Positions 34,414-43,688 of a stretch of 64,000 bases of DNA are shown piece after piece. This stretch comes from GCA-2748575 sp965222725 (GTDB lineage Bacteria > Pseudomonadota > Gammaproteobacteria > Pseudomonadales > Ketobacteraceae), in assembly GCA_965222725.1 (NCBI GenBank), contig OZ244969.1, positions 1,612,001-1,676,000 on the forward strand, written 5' to 3'. The notes under the pieces were generated by a model. The model saw only the letters and a program-made list of their open reading frames with translations, searched no databases and had not been told where the DNA came from. Made by a program: the position numbers and the translations under genes. Every line of letters starts with the position of its first letter. The stretch's first letter is position 1.

Positions 34414-34420
34414 TCCGGCC
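34399..34420. terminator. Intrinsic terminator for the DUF1631 gene
   Basis: GGCCGGATCA (34399-34408) pairs perfectly with TGATCCGGCC (34411-34420) with a 2-nt loop. On the minus strand a T-run follows (complement of ATAAAAAA), so it ends the DUF1631 transcript. It overlaps the last codons of the AraC gene, whose own transcript has only a weak T-run after it. Confidence 0.85.
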
Positions 34421-34472
34421 CAGCTTTACGCCTACCTCAGTTTTCTTTGCATTCCCTGGTTCGTTGTTTTTG

Positions 34473-36902
34473 TCAGGCGTTGCGCGCCTGAATTTGCATT
34501 ACCACCCTCTCTAAAGCGTTATCAAACATGTTGTTATCATCAATCTGGCGGGCATTGCCGCGAATGATTTCCAGCGCCAGCTCGCCCTTGTTCTTTTCTA
34601 TCTGCTCGTTACTGTCAAAGGTTCTGAAACAGAATTTGCCCAGAGTAACGGATTTTTTCACCAGTTTGCAGCGTACTTTATGGGTGTTGTGCGTCAGCAT
34701 GAACACGGTTTCCAGAGGTACGTGGTTCAGTCTGGCAAACACCGCCTGCAGGTTTTCCTGGGTATGCAGGGAATCCTTGCTGTCGCGGATCTGGTGAATC
34801 ATGGCTTCGTCTTCCGAAGATATATCCCCCCAATCTACCTGATCACCATTATGGGGCTGGTTATCGTCGAACGGACTGATCTGGTCGAAGCGTTCGTACA
34901 CGTTATTCAGGCGCTCTTCGTTAAAGTCAGCGGTGCTGTCGAAGGCGTCCAGTTCAGCGTGATGGGAGTCTTCCGTATCTTCCATGATTTTACCCTGGAA
35001 GGATTTGAATACTTCCAGCGAGCTGCCGCCGGGATCTTTGATATCTTTACCGTTGGTGCCACGGATAATGGCCAGGTGCAGCTGAATCATGTGTTCCAGA
35101 ATGGCATCACGCAATTCGGTTTTCAGGTTGAAATCCAGAAACATAGAGCGGATGGTCTGCACAATTTTCGGCAGTGAGCGCAGGATTTCCCGTTTACCGT
35201 TTTCGGTCGCATCCACCTGGGTGCTCCAGAGTACTGATGCGTAAACCTCGGTGCACAGTTTCCACTGCTCGCTGTCCACACCATGACGGCGGATCACCCG
35301 GGCCAGAATGGCACCCCACACATACTTGAGCAGTTTGTGGAAAGTCAGTTCTTTTTCCAGCAGGTGATTCTGTGATTCAAGAAAATCCGAAATGTCGGAA
35401 TGCTTCATGGCGTTGGCGAAGTCTTTGGCTTCGAACTCGCCGTCCGCATGCTTTATGGCATAAACGGAGCTGTTGGTGTATTCCGCCATCAGCTGTGACT
35501 GAGCCTCGAAAACAGAAGTATCACCGCAGAATTCCTTGAGGATAGTGGTGACCGAATCCCGCAGCTCCATAAAGCCTTCTTCACAGGGATCCGAGATGCG
35601 CACACCCAGGTTGCTGAGCTGATTCAGATAGTCACGCACCGGGTGATCGCTGGACTGAAAAATTTTGGTGTCTGTTAACGCCACTTGCATGACGGAAGGC
35701 TGCAGGCGGGCAAACTGATTCTGCACTTCGGTAATAAAATTGCCGGATTCATTCAGGCTGTTGAACAGGTGGCTTACCAGGTTCAGTACGTTTTCGGATA
35801 CCTGGTCGATAACCGTCAGAATGCCTTCATCCGACAGCTTGCTCAGGGACTCTTTCAGTGCTGCACGCACATCGTTGGTGTCCAGCATCTTACCGGAGTC
35901 GATCAGGCTCTCATGGGTAAGGGCTTTTAACAGCTTGCTGACATCTTCAATGGTGGCGGTACGAATCTGGGTGTCGGGTGAAATCTGGCTCAGGTCCAGT
36001 TCGGTAAAGCCGTTAAAATCACTGTTCACCATTTCCGTCAGGTGTGGCGGAATATCCCAGTTCTTGATCAGCCCGGTAACATCAATGTTGGTGCCCAGGG
36101 TTTTATTGATCTGCTCAATATCCTCGGCGCTGACCGAGTTGGACACATCAGCCACCGGCAGGCCGTTATTGTTGTAGTTGGCCTGTTTTGGTTGGGCTGA
36201 CTGTTGCTCTTCCTGTTGTTTTTCCTCTTCGCGGTAGCCTTCCACGATGGCGCTCAGTTCCGGGCTGATTTCCCGGAAGAAGTTTTTCAGCATGGTAAAG
36301 AAGGAAGCACCCACAAAGCGGTAGGCGATACGGGCTACCTGTTTGTCTTCAATAAAGTGATCAATGGCGTCCTGCAGAATCAGGGCAAGAAAGCCAGGGC
36401 GTATACAATCCAGCTGTGCATTAGCAGAAGATTTCTTTGCTTTGGGGCAGAATTTCCATCCGGATTCCACCAGCATGCCGGAAAAATTATGGTTAGATTC
36501 GGAAAAGCCTTTTTCCAGCAACAGCTGATAGTCGATTTCGCTGTCGGTAACGATACTTAAATGATCGTTGTGGAAATTAAGGGCCTTGTCTTCTCCCAGC
36601 GAAGTGACTTTTTTGGATTCGTTCAGGGTTTTGGCAAACTGCTTGGCAATGTAATTCAATACCGAGGGCTTAACCTGCGACAGCTCATCGGCAACACTTT
36701 GGTAGGTGTTGTGTTCCTGATAGTTTTCCAGTGATTCCGCCAGTTCATTGATGGCGCTTAACTGGCTTTCATAGGCATCTGATACAAGATCTGGAATGGT
36801 GTGAATCAGTTTCAGAATGGCTGAGCCGTTGTGGTTCAGCTCTGTCGTTTCCTGATTTTGTTCGGTGTCGCTTTTGTCTGTTTTGGGAGCCGGACTGCTC
36901 AT
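34473..36902 (-). CDS. DUF1631 family protein
   Basis: An 809-residue, mostly helical, acidic and soluble protein without signal peptide. It matches the DUF1631 pattern: an N-terminal part with LEKGFSESNHNFSGMLVE, a low-complexity Glu/Gln stretch (EKQQEEQQSAQPKQ, ~230-245), and a C-terminal part with NHVPLETVFMLTHNTHKVRC and LGKFCFRTFDSNEQIEKNKG. The family is sometimes labelled thymidine phosphorylase by mistake; its function is not known to me. The C-terminal end has PilZ-like features, which is only a weak impression. Transcribed alone with its own terminator. Confidence 0.85.
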   Translation of the reverse strand: MSSPAPKTDKSDTEQNQETTELNHNGSAILKLIHTIPDLVSDAYESQLSAINELAESLENYQEHNTYQSVADELSQVKPSVLNYIAKQFAKTLNESKKVTSLGEDKALNFHNDHLSIVTDSEIDYQLLLEKGFSESNHNFSGMLVESGWKFCPKAKKSSANAQLDCIRPGFLALILQDAIDHFIEDKQVARIAYRFVGASFFTMLKNFFREISPELSAIVEGYREEEKQQEEQQSAQPKQANYNNNGLPVADVSNSVSAEDIEQINKTLGTNIDVTGLIKNWDIPPHLTEMVNSDFNGFTELDLSQISPDTQIRTATIEDVSKLLKALTHESLIDSGKMLDTNDVRAALKESLSKLSDEGILTVIDQVSENVLNLVSHLFNSLNESGNFITEVQNQFARLQPSVMQVALTDTKIFQSSDHPVRDYLNQLSNLGVRISDPCEEGFMELRDSVTTILKEFCGDTSVFEAQSQLMAEYTNSSVYAIKHADGEFEAKDFANAMKHSDISDFLESQNHLLEKELTFHKLLKYVWGAILARVIRRHGVDSEQWKLCTEVYASVLWSTQVDATENGKREILRSLPKIVQTIRSMFLDFNLKTELRDAILEHMIQLHLAIIRGTNGKDIKDPGGSSLEVFKSFQGKIMEDTEDSHHAELDAFDSTADFNEERLNNVYERFDQISPFDDNQPHNGDQVDWGDISSEDEAMIHQIRDSKDSLHTQENLQAVFARLNHVPLETVFMLTHNTHKVRCKLVKKSVTLGKFCFRTFDSNEQIEKNKGELALEIIRGNARQIDDNNMFDNALERVVMQIQARNA

Positions 36903-37210
36903 ATGGTTACCCCGAATACTGCAAATCTAATCTTTTTAACTAGTAAAATGTTAAAGAGTTCTTGTTCTAAGTGTGAACTCTATCACGCGCAAAATTTGCG
37001 CAAAAAGAATCAATCTTTCTATTCAGGGGGCACATAGAGCGAAAAGGAATTAAAAAGCCGTTAATGTAACGTTAGGTTACTAAACGTTGTGAAGGGTAAT
37101 TTCTGGTAATGCAATTACGGTGATCTGAACGCATAAGATTACATTCAGGTACATTAGTGATGATTGGTGGAATTGGTTTAACCGGTTGATTTGCCATTAT
37201 TAATGGGCAA
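36903..37210. other. Intergenic, no clear feature
   Basis: 308 AT-rich bp between the DUF1631 start and the yibQ-like stop. It must hold the DUF1631 promoter. Short motifs around GTAACGTTAGGTTAC (37066-37080) are palindrome-like, but no terminator or RNA gene could be supported. Confidence 0.45.
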
Positions 37211-38332
37211 TCAATAAAAGTTCATGCGTTCGGATTCCGGTGTGGGCAAGTCGGCCAGCAGTTCGATAATTTTCTGGCTGTTCCACTCCGGTTGGTCCGC
37301 AGAATCGGATTGCTGATTGGTTTCAGGGTAAGTGGTTTCAGAGTAAGTGGTTTCAGGGCGAATCGTTTCAGAATGATTTTCAGGTAATTTGGCAGTTTCA
37401 GTAAAGGGAGCAGGTTCAGGCGCCGGCTCAGGCAGTTTTGCGGGTGTTTGCCGGGTGCCGGTAACCAGTTCAGAAACGCTCACCAGTTTTACACCCTGGC
37501 TTTCAAAGCTCTCCAGATTGGCTTCCAGAAATTCCAACGTTGTGGGATAAGGATGAGCAATACCAATAGCCGAGCCCATTCGCCTGGCAATACGCACCAG
37601 TTGCTGAAAGGCTTTTTCAATACGCTTTGGGTGGGGATCGGCATCCAGAAACACGTCACGCCGCAGGCTGGGCACGCCATAGGTGTTGGCCGTTTCGTAG
37701 GCCACTGAATGGGGGTTGGTCATGCTGTCGATAAAAAACAGCGGTGTGCCCGCCACCTCTTCCATGATCCATGACATGGCCTTTTCATCGGCGGTGAGCA
37801 TGCTGCCCATATGATTGTTGAAGCCCACGGCAAAAGGCAGGCGGTTCAGGGAGTTTTTGACGCGGTCTTTTACCTCCCATTTACTTTGCCGGGTGGTGAT
37901 ACCGCCAATATCCAGTTTCCTGCCGGTGGTGCTTTCCATGGGCAGGTGCAGCATCACTTCCTTGTCGGAAAAGTAGGCCTGCTCTGCCAGAGTCCGGCCA
38001 AAGGGCGTAAAGGGAATAACGGCGTAGGTAAGGGCCCCGGGCAGGCTGATAGCTTTCTCCCCGGCTTTACGGTTGTAGCCGATATCGTCAATGATAATGG
38101 CGATTCTGGGCCTGGGCTTATAACCCAGGTGGGTGGGAGCCAGCGTCAGCTGGGTACCTTCCAGTTTGCTTCCTGTCTTGCCAACGGTTTTGTCTGCATG
38201 GGCAGAGGGGGCAATTAACAAAAGGCTGACCAGCATGAAACACAGCCCAAGCAGGCACAGGGGCAAACTGGCGTTCTTTACAGAACGCCAGTGAAGGGTA
38301 TTTGCCGATAATCCGGGGCTGACTGCAATCAC
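37211..38332 (-). CDS. Divergent polysaccharide deacetylase family protein (YibQ-type)
   Basis: A 373-residue secreted protein with an N-terminal signal (LCLLGLCFMLVSLLLIAPSA then HA). The core has RIAIIIDDIGYNRKAGEKAI (paired Asp), VMLHLPMES, GFNNHMGSMLT and SAIGIAHPYPTTLEFL, the usual marks of the YibQ/DUF610 deacetylase relatives. Probable role: cell-wall or carbohydrate turnover in the periplasm; activity is not proven for the family. The C-terminal ~70 residues are Pro/Glu/Thr-rich and built on 15-bp tandem repeats. It follows ctpA by 28 bp in the same operon. Confidence 0.88.
   Translation of the reverse strand: MIAVSPGLSANTLHWRSVKNASLPLCLLGLCFMLVSLLLIAPSAHADKTVGKTGSKLEGTQLTLAPTHLGYKPRPRIAIIIDDIGYNRKAGEKAISLPGALTYAVIPFTPFGRTLAEQAYFSDKEVMLHLPMESTTGRKLDIGGITTRQSKWEVKDRVKNSLNRLPFAVGFNNHMGSMLTADEKAMSWIMEEVAGTPLFFIDSMTNPHSVAYETANTYGVPSLRRDVFLDADPHPKRIEKAFQQLVRIARRMGSAIGIAHPYPTTLEFLEANLESFESQGVKLVSVSELVTGTRQTPAKLPEPAPEPAPFTETAKLPENHSETIRPETTYSETTYPETNQQSDSADQPEWNSQKIIELLADLPTPESERMNFY
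37321..37410 (-). repeat. 15-bp tandem repeat in the yibQ tail
   Basis: Units TTTCAGGGTAAGTGG, TTTCAGAGTAAGTGG, TTTCAGGGCGAATCG and TTTCAGAATGATTTT follow one another from 37321, with two more degenerate units to 37410. In the protein they give repeated (P/S)ETTY-like pentapeptides. The unit is a multiple of three, so copy changes keep the frame. Confidence 0.7.
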
Positions 38333-38360
38333 ATACCGTCTCGGTCAAACGAGACGCACG

Positions 38361-39770
38361 TTACTGCGCCCCGTTGGTGGGTTTGTTGGGCTTATTGGGC
38401 TTATTATAGGAGCCTACTACATTGAGAGCCTTCAATAAGTTAAGTGCTTCATAGAGTTGGTAATCCGTTTCCTCCAGTGGCGCCTTTTTCCCGTCGTTGG
38501 CGGGCTTTTTCTTGGCTTTGGGGGCTTCCTCACCGTCGGTGTTCTCCAGATGGCCGCTCAATTCGGACTCTTTAACAAAGCCGCCAAATTTAATCTTAGT
38601 CAATTTGGCGTTTTCCACCACGATGTCCGGCTCAATGCCCTGGGCCTGAATGGAACGGCCATCCGGGGTGTAATAGCGGGCGGTGGTGATTTTCAGGGCG
38701 CGGTCATTATGCAGTGGCAGTACCGTTTGCACTGAGCCTTTCCCGAAGCTGGTGGTGCCCATAATGACCGCCCGTTTGTGATCCTGCAGGGCGCCGGCCA
38801 CGATTTCAGATGCCGATGCAGAGCCACCGTTGATCAGCACCACAATGGGCATACCGCTGAGCAGATCACCGGGGGTGGCGCTGAATTTCATCTGGGAATC
38901 GGCCAGGCGGCCTTTGGTGTACACCACCAGGCCTTCTTCCAGCAGCAGGTCGGCTACGTCTACCGCTGCCTGCAGCACGCCGCCGGGATTATTACGCAGA
39001 TCCAGCACGATACCGTTCAGCGGGCCATCGTTTTCCTGGCGCAGTTTTTCGATGGCATTTTCCATATCAGGGCCGGTGTGCACCTGGAACTGGCTCAGGC
39101 GGACATAGCCAAAATCTTTTTCCAGAAGCTTGCGCTTGACGCTCTGCACCTGAATCACCGCACGGGTAACGGTAATTTCCAGAGGTTTGTCCACGCCTTC
39201 CCGCAGAATGGTAAGAATAATGTCAGAGCCTGGTTTGCCGCGCATGTGCTTGACGGCTTCCGCCAGGGACATGCCTTTTACCTGGGTGTCGTCCAGTTTG
39301 ATGATCAGGTCGCCGGCCATGACACCGGCTTCCGCCGCGGGGGTGTCGTCGATGGGGGTAATGACTTTTACGTAGCCCTCTTCCATGCCCACTTCTATAC
39401 CCAGGCCGCCGAATTCACCGGTGGTGTTGATCTGCAGGTCTTCGTAGGCCTCCGGTTTCAGGTAGGCTGAATGGGGGTCCAGTTCGGTGAGCATACCTTT
39501 AATGGCGTTTTCCAGCAGGGTCTTGTCATCCACTTCCTCTACATAGGCCTGCTTGATGCGATCGAATACGTCAGCAAAGGTGCGTAATTCATTCAGGGGC
39601 AACACGCCTTTCTTGGCGGCATCCTCGTCCGCTTCGCTGGCGGATTCCGTGGTTTCTTCATCGCTGACCTCAACGGCCTCTTCGGCCGGCTCCGCGTAAA
39701 CGGGGGCGGCGGGTAATAAGGCGAGGCTCAGAACGAAGGCAAGCCCTCCGGCAGTTAGGCGGCGTGGCAT
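38361..39770 (-). CDS. ctpA: C-terminal processing peptidase (S41)
   Basis: A 469-residue secreted protease: signal peptide (GLAFVLSLALLPAAPVYA), an acidic stretch, the S41 N-part (LRTFADVFDRIKQAYVEEV), PDZ domain (~95-180, GEFGGLGIEVGMEEGYVKV), and the catalytic core with Ser in NGGSASASEIVAGAL and Lys in GTTSFGKGSVQ. It trims C-termini of periplasmic proteins, including cell-wall hydrolases. The Lys-rich tail (AKKKPANDGKKA) is extra. The ctpA-yibQ order after envC is conserved, but here envC and ctpA are separated by an inserted gene. Confidence 0.95.
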   Translation of the reverse strand: MPRRLTAGGLAFVLSLALLPAAPVYAEPAEEAVEVSDEETTESASEADEDAAKKGVLPLNELRTFADVFDRIKQAYVEEVDDKTLLENAIKGMLTELDPHSAYLKPEAYEDLQINTTGEFGGLGIEVGMEEGYVKVITPIDDTPAAEAGVMAGDLIIKLDDTQVKGMSLAEAVKHMRGKPGSDIILTILREGVDKPLEITVTRAVIQVQSVKRKLLEKDFGYVRLSQFQVHTGPDMENAIEKLRQENDGPLNGIVLDLRNNPGGVLQAAVDVADLLLEEGLVVYTKGRLADSQMKFSATPGDLLSGMPIVVLINGGSASASEIVAGALQDHKRAVIMGTTSFGKGSVQTVLPLHNDRALKITTARYYTPDGRSIQAQGIEPDIVVENAKLTKIKFGGFVKESELSGHLENTDGEEAPKAKKKPANDGKKAPLEETDYQLYEALNLLKALNVVGSYNKPNKPNKPTNGAQ

Positions 39771-39878
39771 TCGGGTAACTCCTGTCTGTCGATGGTAAGG
39801 ATCGCTGCAGTTAAAGAGGACACCGGTCTGTGCGGCAAGTTCCTTTTTGTTATTTCGTTGCGGCTTTCTATCAGCTTA

Positions 39879-40158
39879 GGGACGCTCTGATTAAGTCTAG
39901 GTGGCTTCTGCGCAACCTGAAAGGTGCAACTGCAAGGCAAGTTTCGCCGTTAATGGCCGTAGCCCATAACAAGAAACTTAACGCAGCAGTTGTGCCTTTC
40001 AGGCCGCGCCCGGAGGGTCCTTCAGGAATTCCTCCTGGCCGCGTTGTGCTGCTTCGCCGGGCAACCAGCGGAACGCCGCCCGGCCCTCCTGCATCGCACG
40101 CCTTGCCAGGAAAAATTCCTGAAGGACAGAGGCCGCCTAGACTTGATCAGAGCGTCCC
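39879..40158. mobile_element. MITE-like palindromic element with nested hairpins
   Basis: A 280-bp non-coding element whose ends are 32-bp inverted repeats: 39879-39910 starts GGGACGCTCTGATTAAGTC and matches the reverse complement of 40127-40158 at 29 of 32 positions (all differences T/C). Inside are two more inverted pairs: CTGAAAGGTGCAACTGC (39917-39933) with 39986-40002, and 40019-40038 (CCTTCAGGAATTCCTCCTGG) with 40106-40125. The whole can fold as a cross with two arms. It is clearly ordered but has no transposase gene; no target duplication was certain. It sits between ctpA and the GH16 fusion gene; the remaining 40159-40382 shows no clear element. Confidence 0.7.
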
Positions 40159-40382
40159 TGACAAAGTCTGCTCCGGCGGGAGCGAATAATTCGCATTAGA
40201 TCATGGATTTAGCGGTCATTCCAATGCCGGTATCCGGCTTTTGGCCGGTAGGTCGCTAATCCATCGGCTTAGGCTGAAAATTCATTCGAACTAATGTGCC
40301 AAAACTTGGTTATGGTCGGCTCAAAAGCCGGTGATCCCTGTGGTAGCTTCAGATTTTCGCGAGCTTTCAGGAAATGGCCGCC

Positions 40383-43300
40383 ATGATAAGAATAAATACC
40401 CTGCTTTCCGCTTCGTTGTTCCTTTCCCTTGCCCTGTTAAGCGGGTGCAAGCAATCCGTCGATATTCCCGCCAGAATCCAGGCTGAGGATTATCAGGCAT
40501 TCTTTGATACCACCCCCGGCAACGAGGGCGGTGCCTACAAAAGCGATGATGTGGATATTGAAGCCACCACCGACAGTGGTGGCGGCTATAACGTGGGCTG
40601 GACGGATACGGGGGAATACCTGCGGTACGAGGTGAATGCCCAGGCTGGTAATTATCGGGCGACGTTAAGGGTGGCCACGGAACAGGTTGATCGTACCTTG
40701 CGGATAAAAGTGGATGGGGTGGATGTATCCGGCACCCTGTCTGTCCCCGAGACAGGCGGCTGGCAGACCTGGCGGGATATTACCAGCGAGTTTGCATTAA
40801 CTGGCGGCAGTCACACCATCGAAGTGTATTTTGACAACGGCCTGGTGAACCTGAACTGGATTGACCTGAGCCTGGTGGACGACACCACCGCCCCTGGTAA
40901 TGACTGGGCCCTGGTATGGCAGGATGAATTCAACGGCTCGCAGATCGACACTGCCAAATGGGAACATGAAGTCAACGCCTCGGGCGGCGGCAATAATGAA
41001 TTGCAGTATTACACCGCCCGGGGAGAAAACAGCTATGTGTCCAACGGTACCCTGAAAATTGTGGCCCGCCGGGAAACCTACACCGGCCCGGAAGGCACCC
41101 GTCACTACACATCGGCCCGCTTGCGCACCCTGAACAAGGGCGACTGGCGGTATGGCCGCTTTGAGATCCGCGCAAAAATGCCTGCCGGCCAGGGCTTGTG
41201 GCCTGCCATCTGGATGCTGCCGACCGACTGGGTGTATGGCGGCTGGGCCGCCAGTGGCGAGATCGACATTATGGAGGCGGTAAACCTGCAGGCTGCCGGG
41301 GGCAATCAGGTGCATGGCACCCTGCATTATGGCGGGGAATGGCCGGACAATGTGCACAGCGGCCAGGGCATGACGCCGGCCACGTCCGTAGTAAACCATT
41401 TTCATACCTACACAGTGGAATGGGAGCCCGGCGAAATCCGCTGGTATGTTGATGGCCAGCATTACCAGACCCAGACTGAATGGTGGTCGTCGGCTGCGCC
41501 TTATCCGGCACCTTTTAACCAGCGTTTTCATATGATTCTGAATGTGGCGGTGGGAGGCAACTGGCCGGGCAACCCGGATGGCAGTTCGGTGTTCCCGCAA
41601 ACCATGGAAGTGGATTATGTGCGGGTGTATCAGCGGGATGAGGATTCCGGCAGCGGCAATGATGATGGGTCGGATTCGGGAACGGATGACGGCGGCGATG
41701 ATGGTACCGGTGGTGGCTCAGACGATGGTGGTACTGACGGCGGTAACGATGATGGTGACACTGACAGTGGCAATGATGACAGCTCTGATGACAACCCTGA
41801 TGCCAACGACGATAGCTATGTTCCTCTGTACAGCGCTGCCACACCCAAAGAACCGGCCATTGTGGAAAACACATCCACGGCCTTGATCACCCGGTTTGCC
41901 GACCGGGCCCGCGACCGCCATGCCCGGGAAGATCAGTTCCAGGCCTACGATCATTACCTGTCGTTTTACTGGGAGCACCGTACCGCCGCCGTTGAAATTA
42001 TTGATACCGTGGGCAAGGGCGGCGACACCATTACCTTTAACGTCACCACCCAATGGAAACTCAGCAACAATCAGGCGGAGCTGCGGTTTTTTTACCGTGG
42101 CCTTAATACTGTGGCCGAGTATCACAACAACGGCGTGATGACGCCTCTGGACAGCCTGCATTACACCCGCAGTGTGAATCGCAATGGTGTCACCGGCGAA
42201 CCCCTGAAAGTGGGGGATCGCATGGAGTTTGAATTAAGCCAGTTTCTGGATAACGCTCCCAATGGCCGGGACAACTATTACGGCACCACTTACCTTTACA
42301 TCGTGGGGCAAGGGTTAGTGCCCTGGGAAACCCGTGGCGCCTTTGAAGACCCCAACAGCGAGCGGGAAGACTCTTTCGCCATCCCGCAGCGGGGCTGGCT
42401 GGGGGGCAGCACCACGCTGCCCTATCAGTATTCCAATGAACCCGACAATCACTTTATGCAGATGGCTACCAACTTATCCAGCGTGAATGGCCAGACCTTT
42501 GTGCTGGGGCGGCGGGTGCACCATACGGATTTTGCTGACGGCTCCCATAACGAAGCGCCGGAAAATCCGGATTTTCATGAACTGGCCAACAAACTGGGGC
42601 GCAACCATATCAATCACTCCTGTGTGTCCTGTCATGCCAGAAACGGTCGGGCGCTGCCACCGGCAGTGGGCAGCGAACTTGATCAATATGTGGTGCGCGT
42701 GGGTGATGCCGTGGGCAACCCCGATTCGCAGCTTGGCGCGGTATTGCAGCCGCAAACCACCAGCGGTGCGGCGGAAGGCGGTGTTCGCCTGGCCGGTTGG
42801 CAGGCGGTGGGTAATTTGCGGGAACCGCTTTATCAGTTCAGCGGTACCAACCCCGCGCACTATTCCGTGCGGATAGCGCCGCAACTGGTGGGCATGGGGT
42901 TGCTGGAAGCCGTTCCGGAAAGCGCGTTGCTGAATCTTGCTGATCCCGAGGACACCAATGGCGACGGTATCTCCGGCCGGCTGCAGATAGTGGCTGATCC
43001 GCAAACCGGTGAGCCCCGTATTGGCCGGTTTGGCTGGAAGGCCGGCAAGGCCAGCGTTCGCCATCAGGTGGCTGCCGCGCTGAACACGGACATGGGCGTT
43101 ATGAATTCCCTGTTCCCCGAGCCGGATTGCGGTTCTGCCCAGGCCAATTGCGGCGCCGCAGGCAGTGAGATCAGCAATACCCATCTGGATAACCTGAGTG
43201 CCTACGTGTCCTTGCTGGGGGTGCGGGCCCGCCGCGGGCTGAACGATGCCACCGCTAACCGGGGAGAAACCCTGTTCAGCGATGCCGGTTGTGCCGGATG

Positions 43301-43649
43301 CCATACGCCCACGTTGCCGACATCACCTCATCACCCCCATGCTGAATTGCGGGATCAGACCATTCACCCCTACACGGATTTACTGCTCCACGATATGGGG
43401 CCGGGCCTGGCAGACAACCTGGGTGAAGGGCGCGCCAGTGGCGCCGAATGGCGTACGCCGCCGTTGTGGGGGATTGGTTTAACGGCCGGTGTCAGTGGTG
43501 GCGAAGCCTATCTGCACGATGGCCGCGCCCGTACGCTGGATGAAGCCATTCGCTGGCATGGCGGCGAAGGCGAGTCTGCCAAACAGGCGTATATGGGCCT
43601 GTCGGCGGCGGATAAAAATGCCCTGATCCGGTTTTTGCAGACGCTTTGA
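40383..43649 (+). CDS. Lipoprotein fusing CBM6, GH16 beta-glucanase and di-heme oxidoreductase
   Basis: 1088 residues. The ATG at 40383 has AGGA 10 bp upstream; an ATG at 40374 is possible. Lipobox LLSGC (Cys22) anchors it to the outer membrane. Residues ~28-170 are a CBM6-like domain (RIQAEDYQAFFDT, GWTDTGEYLRYEVN). Residues ~175-420 are GH16 with the intact catalytic GEIDIME (E293, D295, E298), which cleaves beta-1,3-glucan-type polymers. An Asp/Gly/Ser linker (~420-476) follows. The last ~610 residues match the di-heme oxidoreductase family (COG3488/DUF1111), with heme sites CVSCH (747-751) and CAGCH (970-974) and the family ending YLHDGRARTLDEAIRWHGGE. The gene is alone on its strand inside a conserved minus-strand block. 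Confidence 0.92.
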   Translation: MIRINTLLSASLFLSLALLSGCKQSVDIPARIQAEDYQAFFDTTPGNEGGAYKSDDVDIEATTDSGGGYNVGWTDTGEYLRYEVNAQAGNYRATLRVATEQVDRTLRIKVDGVDVSGTLSVPETGGWQTWRDITSEFALTGGSHTIEVYFDNGLVNLNWIDLSLVDDTTAPGNDWALVWQDEFNGSQIDTAKWEHEVNASGGGNNELQYYTARGENSYVSNGTLKIVARRETYTGPEGTRHYTSARLRTLNKGDWRYGRFEIRAKMPAGQGLWPAIWMLPTDWVYGGWAASGEIDIMEAVNLQAAGGNQVHGTLHYGGEWPDNVHSGQGMTPATSVVNHFHTYTVEWEPGEIRWYVDGQHYQTQTEWWSSAAPYPAPFNQRFHMILNVAVGGNWPGNPDGSSVFPQTMEVDYVRVYQRDEDSGSGNDDGSDSGTDDGGDDGTGGGSDDGGTDGGNDDGDTDSGNDDSSDDNPDANDDSYVPLYSAATPKEPAIVENTSTALITRFADRARDRHAREDQFQAYDHYLSFYWEHRTAAVEIIDTVGKGGDTITFNVTTQWKLSNNQAELRFFYRGLNTVAEYHNNGVMTPLDSLHYTRSVNRNGVTGEPLKVGDRMEFELSQFLDNAPNGRDNYYGTTYLYIVGQGLVPWETRGAFEDPNSEREDSFAIPQRGWLGGSTTLPYQYSNEPDNHFMQMATNLSSVNGQTFVLGRRVHHTDFADGSHNEAPENPDFHELANKLGRNHINHSCVSCHARNGRALPPAVGSELDQYVVRVGDAVGNPDSQLGAVLQPQTTSGAAEGGVRLAGWQAVGNLREPLYQFSGTNPAHYSVRIAPQLVGMGLLEAVPESALLNLADPEDTNGDGISGRLQIVADPQTGEPRIGRFGWKAGKASVRHQVAAALNTDMGVMNSLFPEPDCGSAQANCGAAGSEISNTHLDNLSAYVSLLGVRARRGLNDATANRGETLFSDAGCAGCHTPTLPTSPHHPHAELRDQTIHPYTDLLLHDMGPGLADNLGEGRASGAEWRTPPLWGIGLTAGVSGGEAYLHDGRARTLDEAIRWHGGEGESAKQAYMGLSAADKNALIRFLQTL
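41640..41812 (+). repeat. Low-complexity Asp/Gly/Ser linker coding repeat
   Basis: GATGATGG-type repeats encode a run of Asp, Gly, Ser and Thr that links the GH16 and the di-heme domains. Such linkers are common in secreted carbohydrate-active enzymes of marine gammaproteobacteria and may bind Ca2+. The repeat can expand or shrink. Confidence 0.8.
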
Positions 43650-43688
43650 CGTTTGACTGCTTTGACAGTATTAGCCGCGCTGATAATT

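Noticed and set aside
41640..41812. Repeat array that might suggest CRISPR or satellite DNA
   Set aside because: It is a coding low-complexity Asp/Gly/Ser linker; no constant repeat with unique spacers. No CRISPR array or cas gene was seen in the window.
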